Assembly (NCBI GenBank): GCA_035693615.1
Contig: DASSGH010000141.1
Location: 1-34,976, forward strand
DNA from: VAZQ01 sp035693615
Lineage (GTDB): Bacteria; Pseudomonadota; Alphaproteobacteria; Rhizobiales; Xanthobacteraceae
Direction of reading: 5' to 3'
Length of the DNA: 34,976 nt
Shown: positions 1 through 7,845 of the stretch, piece by piece
Layout of the letters: every line of letters starts with the position of its first letter
How positions within the stretch are numbered: position 1 is the stretch's first letter
Position numbers and translations under genes: made by a program
Notes under the pieces: model-generated
What the model was told of the DNA's origin: nothing
The model's input: only the letters and a program-made list of their open reading frames with translations
Database searches by the model: none

Positions 1-735
1 GCCATCCTGGGCGATCCAAAGGGCACGCTGCCGGATATCATCGCCGCCGTCCGCGAGCGCATGACGAGCAGCGCGCGCGGCGCCGCGCGCGAGCGCTCCA
101 CGGCGGCAACCAAGGCCATCGCCAGCGAGCGCGAGGCGCTCGCCGCGAAAGCCCGCGCGCTGGCGCAAGCAACGCCAGTGCAACCGCTGGCGCTGCTGCA
201 CGCGATCGGGCAGATGTTGCCCAAGGATGCGGTCGTCATCGAGGAGGCGCTCTCCTCGGCGCCCGGCATCCGGCAGCTCATCCGCAGCGACGATCCGCAG
301 AGCTACTTCGGCTTGCGCGGTGGCGGCATCGGCTGGGGGCTGCCTGCCACAATCGGCGTCAAGCTCGCCTTGCCCGATCGGCCGGTGCTCGGCCTCATCG
401 GCGACGGCAGCGCCCTCTATACCTGCCAAGGACTGTGGACCGCCGCGCGTTATCGCATCGGCGCCGTCTTCGTGATCCTCAACAACAGCTCGTATCGCAT
501 CCTCAAACAGCGCCTACATGCGATGCGCGGCCTTGCCGAGCAAGCCGACAGCTACGTCGGGATGGAGCTTGTCGATCCCAGGATCGACTTTGTCTCCCTT
601 GCGCGTTCGCTCGGCGTTGCGGCGGAACGTGCCAAGACCGTGCACGAGACCACCGATCTCATTGCGCGAGCGTTCGAGAACGGCGAGCCGATGCTTATCG
701 ACGTCGAGCTCGATCGCGCGTTCAAGCCGATGTGA
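1..735 (+). CDS. Thiamine-diphosphate-dependent decarboxylase, C-terminal part (5' truncated by window edge)
   Basis: The reading frame is open from base 1, so the true start lies outside the window; the ATG at 61 is only the first internal one. The visible part is the C-terminal diphosphate-binding domain of the acetolactate synthase/benzoylformate decarboxylase superfamily. A glycine-rich segment (GGGIGWGLPA) precedes the cofactor and Mg-binding motif, which begins GDGSALYT and ends in ILNNSSYRILKQ. That last segment resembles benzoylformate decarboxylases most, which would mean decarboxylation of an aryl 2-oxo acid; acetolactate synthase-like or other 2-oxo-acid decarboxylase activity is equally possible without the N-terminal half. 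A Tat-exported hydrolase gene follows after 108 bases. The superfamily call is firm; the substrate is unknown. Confidence 0.85.
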   Translation, partial: AILGDPKGTLPDIIAAVRERMTSSARGAARERSTAATKAIASEREALAAKARALAQATPVQPLALLHAIGQMLPKDAVVIEEALSSAPGIRQLIRSDDPQSYFGLRGGGIGWGLPATIGVKLALPDRPVLGLIGDGSALYTCQGLWTAARYRIGAVFVILNNSSYRILKQRLHAMRGLAEQADSYVGMELVDPRIDFVSLARSLGVAAERAKTVHETTDLIARAFENGEPMLIDVELDRAFKPM

Positions 736-843
736 TCGTTTTCATTTCCGGCCGGGAATAAACCGCCAGCAGGGCGAGTCTCCACCCCGTCGGCGCGCGT
801 CGCGCCGCCGATGCGTCCGATTTTTGCTTGAGGAGATGTCCCT

Positions 844-1809
844 ATGCTCAACCTGTCGCGTCGCGACTTCGTGGTTTCCACCGCCATGGCGGCTGCGCTC
901 GGCCTCAACGCGCGGCTCGCGGTCTCGCCCGCCTTTGCGCAGAAGACGCCCGATCCCACCAAGGGCTACGTGACCTACAAGGTCGGCGCGGCCGAAGTCA
1001 CCGCCCTCTACGACGGCATCTGGGAAAAGCCGCACGATCCGGCATTCATTGCCAACGCCTCGGTCGACGACGTGAAGGCTGCGATGGTCAAAGCTGGACT
1101 GCCCGCCGACTTCGTCTCGATCCCGTTCACCGTCTTGGTGGTCAAGAACGGCGGCAAGACAGTGATGTGCGACAGCGGCACAGGCGGGCAAGTGCAGCCC
1201 ACCGCCGGCAAGATGATGAGCAACATGAAGGCGGCGGGGATCGATCCCGCCAAGATCGATACGATCCTGATATCCCACTGCCATCCCGATCACATCTTCG
1301 GGCTGATGGAAAAGGAAACCAATAAGCCGGTGTTTCCGAATGCGGAGCTGATCATTTCGGACGTTGAATACAAATTCTGGACCGACCCGGCGGTGATCGA
1401 TCGGCTGCCCGAAGCGAGAAAAGGACTGGCGCGCCGCATCCAGGCCGTCTTCCCGACCTGGAAAAACATTCGCCAAGTCGCGGGCGAGCCCGAGGTGGCT
1501 CCCGGCGTCCGCTTCGTCAACTCGCCCGGTCACACGCCGGGCCATCGCGCCTTCCACCTGTCGTCCGGCGCAAGCGAGCTCATGATCTCCAACGACACGG
1601 CCTATGTGCCGGCGCTGGTCGTGGCCAACCCGGGTTGGCACGGCCAATACGATCAGGACGCCGCTCTCGCCGAGACTTCGCGCCGCAAGCTGCTCGACCG
1701 GGTGATCGCCGACAAGGTCATGATCTGCGGCTATCACTTCCCGTTCCCGGGCGCAGGCACCATCGCCAAGGATGGCAGCGGCTATGCGCTGACCGTCATG
1801 AAAACGTGA
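844..1809 (+). CDS. Tat-exported metallo-beta-lactamase-fold hydrolase
   Basis: 321 residues. The N-terminus has a twin-arginine signal (SRRDFVV, hydrophobic stretch, likely cleavage near PAFAQ at 29-33), so it should act folded in the periplasm. The metal-site signature H-x-H-x-D-H lies at H145, H147, D149 and H150. Further ligand candidates are H230 in SPGHTPGH, D251 in SNDTAY and H298 in GYHFPF, which completes a two-metal centre. The overall form resembles the lactonase/AttM-like branch of the superfamily, but a hydrolytic substrate cannot be read from the sequence. An AGGAG about 8 bases upstream supports the ATG at 844. It is followed on the same strand by a TPR protein and a DoxX protein, which could form one transcription unit. 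Confidence 0.88.
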   Translation: MLNLSRRDFVVSTAMAAALGLNARLAVSPAFAQKTPDPTKGYVTYKVGAAEVTALYDGIWEKPHDPAFIANASVDDVKAAMVKAGLPADFVSIPFTVLVVKNGGKTVMCDSGTGGQVQPTAGKMMSNMKAAGIDPAKIDTILISHCHPDHIFGLMEKETNKPVFPNAELIISDVEYKFWTDPAVIDRLPEARKGLARRIQAVFPTWKNIRQVAGEPEVAPGVRFVNSPGHTPGHRAFHLSSGASELMISNDTAYVPALVVANPGWHGQYDQDAALAETSRRKLLDRVIADKVMICGYHFPFPGAGTIAKDGSGYALTVMKT

Positions 1810-1853
1810 GCCGCTGCCTCGCACTCGGCTCGCACCGAAAGATGGAGATCAGC

Positions 1854-2303
1854 ATGAAAACCCCTGCGCTTTGGATTTCGGCGTTGCTCGTCGGCGTGTC
1901 GCTTGCCGCGACCGGCGCGCTTGCCGTCGACAACGTCACCTCCCGCGACGCGCCGGACCTCACCTCGGTTCGCGCCAAGATCAAGGCCAAGGATTACAAA
2001 GCCGCGCTCGCGGAGCTCACGCCCATGCTCGAGACGCATCAGCATGCCGACGTGTACAACCTGATGGGCTTTGCCCTGCGCAAAACCGGCGACTACAAGC
2101 AGGCCTATACCTTCTATCGCAAGGCGCTCGATTTCGATCCCGAGCATAAGGGCGCGCTAGAATATTTGGGCGAGCTTTACGTCGAAACCGGACAAGTCGA
2201 CAAAGCGCGCGAAAACGTCGTCTTGCTGAAGAAGCTCTGTCCGGGCGGATGCGAGGAGCTCGCCGACCTCGAACACGCAATCGCATCGGCCAGGGTCAAT
2301 TGA
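1854..2303 (+). CDS. Small periplasmic tetratricopeptide-repeat protein
   Basis: 149 residues with an N-terminal signal peptide (MKTPALW, hydrophobic segment, cleavage near ALA-VD around residue 25). The mature part holds about three TPR helical pairs: one around VRAKIKAKDYKAALAEL, one at YNLMGFALRKTGDYKQAYT and one at GALEYLGELYVETGQVDKA. It should therefore bind a partner protein. The C-terminus carries two cysteines in LCPGGCEEL, a possible disulfide or metal site. The ATG at 1854 is chosen because GGAG sits 6 bases before it; an in-frame ATG at 1842 has no such site. It starts 44 bases after the hydrolase gene and ends 9 bases before the DoxX gene. The partner is unknown. Confidence 0.8.
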   Translation: MKTPALWISALLVGVSLAATGALAVDNVTSRDAPDLTSVRAKIKAKDYKAALAELTPMLETHQHADVYNLMGFALRKTGDYKQAYTFYRKALDFDPEHKGALEYLGELYVETGQVDKARENVVLLKKLCPGGCEELADLEHAIASARVN

Positions 2304-2312
2304 GGCTTGGCG

Positions 2313-2765
2313 ATGCGGTCATCCGTGACGGCGGCGGCCGCGCTTGCCGGCCGCCTCTTGCTCGCGGCGATATTTTTGCACGAGGCCTGGAGCAAGCTTG
2401 CCGGGTATCCGGCGGCACTCGCCTACATGCAGGCTTTCGGCGTGCCCGGGGAGCTCTTGCCGCTCGCGATTGCGGTCGAATTGGGCTGCGGACTTCTGAT
2501 CCTATGCGGTTACCACACCCGAGCCGCCGCGCTGATCCTGGCGGGTTTTTGCCTCGCCACCGCCGTCCTCTTTCACGGTAAATTCGGCGATCGCAACCAG
2601 CTCCTGCACTTCGAGAAGGATCTGGCGATCGCCGGCGGGCTTCTCCTGCTGTTTGCCCATGGCGCCGGCGCATGGGCCATCGACGCGCTGCGCTCGGCGG
2701 CGAAGGGGGGCTCCCCGCAGGTATCAGGGCACAGCAGCGGCCCTGATCTGGCCGCTCGTTACTGA
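2313..2765 (+). CDS. DoxX-family integral membrane protein
   Basis: 150 residues with four hydrophobic segments and the DoxX family opening (LAGRLLLAAIFLHEAWSKL), followed by the GELLPLAIAVELGCGLLILCG and ALILAGFCLATAVLF helices and a final helix near ILLLF-like residues 105-120. DoxX relatives are small membrane proteins linked to quinone or thiol redox partners; no reaction can be assigned here. The ATG at 2313 has a GAGG 7 bases upstream that overlaps the TPR gene's stop codon, which suggests translational coupling. An in-frame TTG at 2307 is too close to that site. The last 13 codons contain two overlapping inverted repeats, listed separately. Confidence 0.82.
   Translation: MRSSVTAAAALAGRLLLAAIFLHEAWSKLAGYPAALAYMQAFGVPGELLPLAIAVELGCGLLILCGYHTRAAALILAGFCLATAVLFHGKFGDRNQLLHFEKDLAIAGGLLLLFAHGAGAWAIDALRSAAKGGSPQVSGHSSGPDLAARY
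2723..2756 (+). other. Two overlapping, mutually exclusive inverted repeats at the end of the DoxX gene
   Basis: ATCAGGGC at 2723-2730 pairs perfectly with GCCCTGAT at 2740-2747 (8 bp stem, 9-base loop). AGCGGCC at 2736-2742 pairs with GGCCGCT at 2750-2756 (7 bp stem, 7-base loop). The two stems share bases, so only one can form at a time. No T-run follows, so this is not a textbook terminator. Confidence 0.35.
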
Positions 2766-2898
2766 GTCCGCGATCATTTGTCGAAAATTCACCCACCGCA
2801 GCCCTCGAACCTTTCGGCCTCCCGCGCGACTAATTCTCTGAGCCCAGTCGGGCCTTACAGGAGTTCCGCGCCGCAACGGCACCAGAAGGGGGGCCTTC

Positions 2899-4218
2899 GT
2901 GCACAAAATTCAACGGCCCGAGTCGGGCAAGTCGGCCTATTTCCGCAATCGGCAGACCCTATTGGTAATGACGGCTAGCGCCGCGTTGCTCGCTGGCATC
3001 GCGTCCGCCGAGGCGCTCCCGTTCGATCAGCAGTGGCCAACGCAGCAGCCGCAGCGATTGCGGCCGGCGGCCAAGCCCAACGGCTTGGTCGTGGCGTCGC
3101 GGGAGAAGCACCCAGCAAAAGCAAAGCCCGGTGCCGAGGACGTCGCCGCCAAGGCGAAGGGCGTGCTTAGCGTCATCATCTCGATCGACCGGCAGCAACT
3201 CACGCTCTATTCGGACGGCCACCCGATCGCCCGGTCACGCGTTTCAACCGGCGTCCCGGGGCATCCGACGCCCACTGGCGTGTTCAGCGTGATTCAGAAG
3301 GATCGCTGGCACCGCTCCAATATCTATTACAACGCGCCGATGTATTACATGCAGCGGATAACGTGGTCAGGCGTGGCCATGCATGAGGGCGTGGTCCCGA
3401 ACTCGCCGGCATCGCATGGCTGCATCCGCTTGCCGGGGTCGTTCGCGCGACAAATGTGGGGCATCACCAAGCTCGGCGTGCGCGTCATCGTTGCCCGTAC
3501 CGACGTTACGCCCGCCGAGATCTCGAGTGAGCGTTTGTTCACGGTCAAGCGCGAGCCGGCTGAACCAAAGGGCGAGGCGCAAGCCAACTTGCCGGAGACG
3601 GTGGGCGGTACGGCCAATGCCTACGAGTTGGCGCAGCTCAGCGCGGCCAAGCGCGAGGGGCATGCATTCAACACGGCTTCGGACGTCTCCAAACCGCTCA
3701 GCCCAGCACTCGACGCCATGGCCTTCGCGTTCGGGACGCCGCGCGACATGACGGGACCGGAACTGAAGCCGGTGGAGCCGCGCCCGCTCAAGCCCGGACC
3801 GATCTCCGTGTTCATCAGCCGCAAGGAAGGCAAGCTGTTCGTGCGCAAGGGCTTCGAGCCGGTATTCGATGTGCCGGTCACGTTCGAACAGCCGGACCGG
3901 CCGCTCGGCACGCACGTATTCACCGCCTTGGCGCTCAATGACGACAATACGACGCTGCGTTGGAACGTGGTGTCGATGCCAGGAATTAGCCCGGCGCCAG
4001 CGAAGAAGTCGGCGAAGGGCAAGCACGTCGAGCCGGCAGCGGCGCCGACCGTGCCGGCATCGCACGCGAGCGAGGCGCTCGGTCGCGTCACTATTCCGCC
4101 GGATGCGCTTGAGCGAATTTCCGAAATGATGTCGCCCGGTGCCTCTCTCATCATCTCGGACAAGGGACTTGGGCCGGAAACCGGCAAGGGCACGGACTTC
4201 ATCGTGCTGACGCGCTGA
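2899..4218 (+). CDS. L,D-transpeptidase (YkuD family) with a second C-terminal domain
   Basis: 439 residues. The GTG at 2899 is chosen because a purine-rich AAGGGGGG site lies just before it and because it gives a basic N-terminus ahead of the hydrophobic signal segment (MTASAALLAGIASA, about 24-37). The YkuD domain spans roughly residues 93-200: a strand-forming start (ISIDRQQLTLYSDG), then H162 (AMHEG) and the catalytic S-H-G-C-I-R-L at 172-178 with nucleophile C175. Such enzymes form 3-3 peptidoglycan crosslinks or attach proteins to peptidoglycan in the periplasm. Residues about 290-439 look like a second, cysteine-free copy of the fold (VFISRKEGKLFV, PLGTHVFTAL), a layout I recall from Bradyrhizobium relatives. 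It ends at a strong hairpin. Confidence 0.9.
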   Translation: MHKIQRPESGKSAYFRNRQTLLVMTASAALLAGIASAEALPFDQQWPTQQPQRLRPAAKPNGLVVASREKHPAKAKPGAEDVAAKAKGVLSVIISIDRQQLTLYSDGHPIARSRVSTGVPGHPTPTGVFSVIQKDRWHRSNIYYNAPMYYMQRITWSGVAMHEGVVPNSPASHGCIRLPGSFARQMWGITKLGVRVIVARTDVTPAEISSERLFTVKREPAEPKGEAQANLPETVGGTANAYELAQLSAAKREGHAFNTASDVSKPLSPALDAMAFAFGTPRDMTGPELKPVEPRPLKPGPISVFISRKEGKLFVRKGFEPVFDVPVTFEQPDRPLGTHVFTALALNDDNTTLRWNVVSMPGISPAPAKKSAKGKHVEPAAAPTVPASHASEALGRVTIPPDALERISEMMSPGASLIISDKGLGPETGKGTDFIVLTR

Positions 4219-4240
4219 CGCTCGGCGCCACCCTCTTTGC

Positions 4241-4277
4241 CATGCCCGGCGCGCAGTCGTCTGCGCTGCCGGGCATG
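4241..4277. terminator. Hairpin between convergent genes, probable bidirectional terminator
   Basis: CATGCCCGGCGCGCAG at 4241-4256 pairs with 4261-4277 around a TCGT loop, with one bulged T, giving a 16-bp GC-rich stem. It lies in the 71-base gap between the stop of the plus-strand L,D-transpeptidase and the stop of the minus-strand epimerase, so it could end both transcripts. The T-tracts on either side are short. Confidence 0.65.
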
Positions 4278-4289
4278 TGCGTTTGGGGA

Positions 4290-5219
4290 TCAGCTTTGCG
4301 CCAAGGCCGAGAGCGCCTGCGCCGTAGTGACCGGCGGCTTCCAGCCCAGCTTGAGTAGCGCGGTTGGCTCCGCGATTAGCGAGCCGGCGAGTCGCTGATA
4401 AGTTTCTGTGCGGCCAGCGGCGTGCAGCGCCGCCTTGAGCAGGGCCGGCGGCACGGGAACCAGGCCCGGCGAGCGTCCCAAGCCGCGGCGGAGGGCCGCA
4501 ATCATCTCGGGGATGCTGAGTGCGCCCGGGTCGGCGACAATGAGCGGTTGCCGTAGCCGCCCTGGCGCAGCGAGCACGGTATCGATCGCCGCCACCAGAT
4601 TGTCGAGCGCAAGCAGTGAGCGGCGGCCACGCAGGGCTCCGAGCGGCAGCGGGTAGGGCGCACGCGCGAACCGCAACAGCTCAGCCATGTTGCCTTTCAC
4701 ACCGGCGCCGTAGACGAGGACGAGTCGCAGCGCGACCCAATCGAGATCGAGCTGCGCCAAGCCCTGCTCCGCCGCCAGCTTGGAACGGCCATAGGCGTCA
4801 GTCGGCTGCGGGGGCAAATCCTCGGTCAGGACGTGATCTGCGGTCGGCCCCGTTTGCGCGCGGATCGAGGACAAGAAGATGAAACGTTTGGCGCCTGCCC
4901 GTTGCGCCGCGCGGGCAAGCCCGATCGTTGCCTCGGTATTGAGCACGCGATAATCGTCCTCGGGCAGTCCGGACATCGCGTGGGCGACGCCGGCCGAATG
5001 GATGACCGCATCGGCGTCGGCGAGGGCGGCCGCCATGTTTTGCGGCCGCGCCAGGTCACCGACGACGGCGCTCGCCGCCTCCATCGGAACGGCGCTCGGC
5101 CGCCGCAGCAGCACGCGCAGCCGATAACCCCGCTTAGGCAGCTCGCGCAACAGCCACTGACCGATGAAACCGGTCGCCCCGGTGAGCGCGATCAAAGGTT
5201 TGACGCCGACAGGAGTCAC
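4290..5219 (-). CDS. NAD-dependent epimerase/dehydratase (extended SDR family)
   Basis: 309 residues. The Rossmann nucleotide-binding motif GATGFIG is at 14-20. The catalytic pair Y143 and K147 is in YGRSK, with a serine in FLSSIR near 117-118, so the extended short-chain dehydrogenase triad is complete. Relatives act as nucleotide-sugar epimerases or reductases, or as complex I-assembly-like proteins; the substrate is not readable. The start is a GTG at 5219 with no clear ribosome site, so the first few residues are uncertain. The gene faces the L,D-transpeptidase and is followed by a hairpin. Nothing nearby makes polysaccharide, so the context gives little help. Confidence 0.85.
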   Translation of the reverse strand: MTPVGVKPLIALTGATGFIGQWLLRELPKRGYRLRVLLRRPSAVPMEAASAVVGDLARPQNMAAALADADAVIHSAGVAHAMSGLPEDDYRVLNTEATIGLARAAQRAGAKRFIFLSSIRAQTGPTADHVLTEDLPPQPTDAYGRSKLAAEQGLAQLDLDWVALRLVLVYGAGVKGNMAELLRFARAPYPLPLGALRGRRSLLALDNLVAAIDTVLAAPGRLRQPLIVADPGALSIPEMIAALRRGLGRSPGLVPVPPALLKAALHAAGRTETYQRLAGSLIAEPTALLKLGWKPPVTTAQALSALAQS

Positions 5220-5373
5220 CGCTGGTCTGGGCCGTTCGATGGATGCGTATCGTTACCGCACCAGTATATCGCATTCGGCTGCCATGGTTTGCGTCACCGG
5301 TGACTGGATTAGGGATTGCGGCTCTTGCGGCTCGGCCGTGGCTTAGCGCTTGGTGAGGTCAGGGGGTGGCCTG

Positions 5374-6351
5374 CTAGCGCTTCAGCCCGGCCGCGCCGGC
5401 CACGCGCTCCCATTTGGCCAAGTCATCGCGGATGAAGGCGGCAAACTCCTCGGGGCGGCCGCCGATCATATCGAAGCCCTGGCGGGCCATGGTGGCGACC
5501 ACGTCGGGGGACTTCGCCGCTTCGTTCGAGGCCCCCGCGAGGCGGTCGATGATCTCGCGATCCGTCCCGGCCGGCGCCAGCAGCCCGAACCAGCCCGCGG
5601 TATCGAATCCGGTCAGTCCCGCCTCCGACATGGTCGGCAGCTCGGGCGCCGCGCTGGCGCGACGCAGCGACGTCGAAGCAAGTGCGATGAGCTTGCCCTC
5701 GGCGATGAACTGCAGCACGGTCGATACCGGCGAGAACATCACTTGCACGCGCCCGCCCAACACGTCGGTCGCGGCCTGCGCCGTTCCGGGATACGGCACG
5801 TGGACGAGCTTCGTGCCTGCCATCACGTTGAACAGTTCGCCGGTGAAATGCGACGTGCCGCCGACGCCGGCGGAGCCGTAGGACAATTCCCCCGGTTTCT
5901 CGCGCGCGAGCTTGATGAACTCGTCCAGGCTGCGTACGCCGAGCGAGGGATGCACGACGAGAATGTTCGGCAGCGTGGCAAAGAGCGAGATTGGTGCGAA
6001 GTCCTTGACGAAGTCGAAGCCGAGATGGGGCGTGATGACGGGATTGATGGTGTTGGCGACGGTGCCTTGCAGCAGCGTGTAGCCGTCATTCGGCGCGTGC
6101 GCGACGAAACCGGTGGCGATCATACTGCCGGCGCCGCTGCGGTTCTCGACGATGAACTGCTGCCCAAGCAGTCGGATAAGCGCTTGCGCGAGCACGCGCG
6201 CCGCGATGTCGCCTGAGGCGCCGGGACCGAACCCGATGATGATGCGCACCGGCCGCGTGGGATACGCTTGCGCTTTGGCGAGGCGCGCTTGCGCAACCAG
6301 CGCGGCGGCGCTCGGCGTCAGCTGGAGAAAGCGGCGGCGGGAGAGCGGCAT
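5374..6351 (-). CDS. Bug-family (TctC-like) tripartite tricarboxylate transporter solute-binding protein
   Basis: 325 residues. The N-terminus is a twin-arginine-like signal (SRRRFLQL then an Ala/Leu segment, cleavage near AKAQA). The mature protein has Bug family hallmarks: YPTRPVRIIIGFGPGASGD at the start, then GSAGVGGTSHF, HVPYPGTAQAATDVLGGRV and GLLAPAGTD. These periplasmic proteins bind carboxylates and deliver them to TctA/TctB membrane partners. No tctA or tctB lies in the window, as is common for the many orphan Bug genes of this kind of organism. The ligand cannot be predicted. The ATG at 6351 places the signal correctly. Confidence 0.9.
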   Translation of the reverse strand: MPLSRRRFLQLTPSAAALVAQARLAKAQAYPTRPVRIIIGFGPGASGDIAARVLAQALIRLLGQQFIVENRSGAGSMIATGFVAHAPNDGYTLLQGTVANTINPVITPHLGFDFVKDFAPISLFATLPNILVVHPSLGVRSLDEFIKLAREKPGELSYGSAGVGGTSHFTGELFNVMAGTKLVHVPYPGTAQAATDVLGGRVQVMFSPVSTVLQFIAEGKLIALASTSLRRASAAPELPTMSEAGLTGFDTAGWFGLLAPAGTDREIIDRLAGASNEAAKSPDVVATMARQGFDMIGGRPEEFAAFIRDDLAKWERVAGAAGLKR

Positions 6352-6437
6352 GGCCTTCGCTCGCTGCTCGGCGACGGCGTCAGCTTACGCTAGGCGCACG
6401 GTGTGGCAAGTGTGCTCGGTCGCGGTGAGGGTCGAGC

Positions 6438-7049
6438 TTAGCATTGCTGCGGAGCGCTCACGGTCACGTTCAAATCTTTGATCAGCCCGTTTCCGAGCGA
6501 ATACACCCAGCCATGAACCGAGAGATTCTGCCCGCGTGCCCACGCGTCGAGCACGAAGACATCGGAAGCCACATTCTTGACTTGCTGCATCACATTGAGT
6601 TCGCACAGGCGGTCGAGCCGGCGACGCTCGTCCCGCAGCGCTTCGAGCTCCTGGCTGTGCGTTCTGGACAGCTCGCGAATGGGATGCAGCCAGTGGTCGA
6701 CGAGCCCCCGACGTCTGCCATCGACGGCGGCGCTGACGCCACCGCAGCCGTAATGTCCGACAATCATAATGTGCTGCACTTTGAGGACGTCGACGGCAAA
6801 CTGGAGTACGGACAAATAATTGGCATCCTGCGGCGAAGCGAGATTGGCGACGTTGCGGTGGACGAACAACTCGCCGGGGTCGAGCCCGACAATGGTATTC
6901 GCCGGCACCCGGCTATCGGAGCAGCCGATCCAGAGATAATGGGGCGCTTGCTGGCGTTCGAGTCGCCGGAAGAAGTCTGGATCCTCCGAGACCATCCGCG
7001 CGGCCCAGGCGCGGTTTCTTTCTTTCAAGTCGTCAAGCAGATTGTTCAC
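6438..7049 (-). CDS. can: Beta-class carbonic anhydrase
   Basis: 203 residues. It interconverts CO2 and bicarbonate in the cytoplasm. The zinc site is complete: C43 with D45 and R47 in CSDSR, then H99 and C102 in GHYGCGG. The segment GELFVHRNVANL is typical of the Escherichia coli Can branch, and the length is close to Can (220 residues). The start is a GTG at 7049; no strong ribosome site is visible, but the N-terminus aligns with the family. Bicarbonate is the co-substrate of acetyl-CoA carboxylase, and accD lies in the same core block, although not in the same operon. tRNA-Ala lies 29 bases upstream. Confidence 0.95.
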   Translation of the reverse strand: MNNLLDDLKERNRAWAARMVSEDPDFFRRLERQQAPHYLWIGCSDSRVPANTIVGLDPGELFVHRNVANLASPQDANYLSVLQFAVDVLKVQHIMIVGHYGCGGVSAAVDGRRRGLVDHWLHPIRELSRTHSQELEALRDERRRLDRLCELNVMQQVKNVASDVFVLDAWARGQNLSVHGWVYSLGNGLIKDLNVTVSAPQQC

Positions 7050-7078
7050 GTGCTGCCGGAAAGAACACTTAATCTAAT

Positions 7079-7154
<76 letters not shown>

Positions 7155-7264
7155 ACGCAGGACGCGATGTCGGGACGATCGCGTCCGAACCTGAAATGAA
7201 TTGTAACGCGCCGGCGCTGTCGTGACCAGGAGAAGGCCGCCGCAGCAACCGCGCCGCGCCGATC

Positions 7265-7678
7265 TCAGGTTTCCTCCTCGTCGTCGCGATCGCCGATAAT
7301 GTCGGTGACGTCTTCGTCCCCCTCCTCCTGCTCCTCGATGAAGGCGGCGTCGTCCATGCCCTCGTCTTCGATCTCCACATCCTCTTCGCCGCCCTCGACC
7401 GCCTCGCCTTCCGGCGTCTTCTTGCCTTGCGACTCGGCATCCGCCTCTTCGAGCGAAACGAATTCAGCCTCGGCGGTCTCCGGCGCCATCACCTCTTCTT
7501 CAGCCGCGGGGGCGGCATTGGCAGGAGCCGCGGTTTCGGGCCGCGCGCGCGTGGCGACCGTCGCAAGCTCCATGACCGTGTGGCACTTCGGGCAGACGAT
7601 CGGATCCTTGTTGAGGTCGTAAAATTTCGCGGCGCAATTGGCGCAGAGGCGCTTGGTGCCGAGCTCGGGTTTCGCCAC
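7265..7678 (-). CDS. FYDLN-acid domain protein (TIGR02300-type) with zinc ribbon and acidic tail
   Basis: About 137 residues. The N-terminus KPELGTKRLCANC, then FYDLNKDPIVCPKC, is the signature of the alphaproteobacterial FYDLN-acid family. Two C-x2-C pairs form a predicted zinc ribbon. The rest is a low-complexity tail very rich in Glu and Asp, so the protein is strongly acidic. The biochemical role is unknown. The GTG at 7678 is chosen because the family begins V/M-A-K-P-E-L and an AAGGA lies 9 bases upstream; an in-frame ATG at 7717 would add 13 unconserved residues. It is divergent from aroA and lies just upstream of tRNA-Ala. Confidence 0.88.
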   Translation of the reverse strand: MAKPELGTKRLCANCAAKFYDLNKDPIVCPKCHTVMELATVATRARPETAAPANAAPAAEEEVMAPETAEAEFVSLEEADAESQGKKTPEGEAVEGGEEDVEIEDEGMDDAAFIEEQEEGDEDVTDIIGDRDDEEET

Positions 7679-7845
7679 GGTTCCGGTTCCTTGGGGGTCT
7701 AAATTGAGGTGCTTCAATTGGCGAGTTGCACTGGCGGTGTCAATAGCCGCCCGACGGGCTTGGGAGGGCCGCGCCGGCGCCTATGGACGGTCCGGATGAC
7801 GCCCTCTCGGCTGCGTGCTAGAGAGCGTCAACAGCAGGCTCGCAC

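Noticed and set aside
742..1824. 360-codon open frame on the minus strand
   Set aside because: It is antisense to the Tat-exported hydrolase, which has a full metal site and signal peptide.
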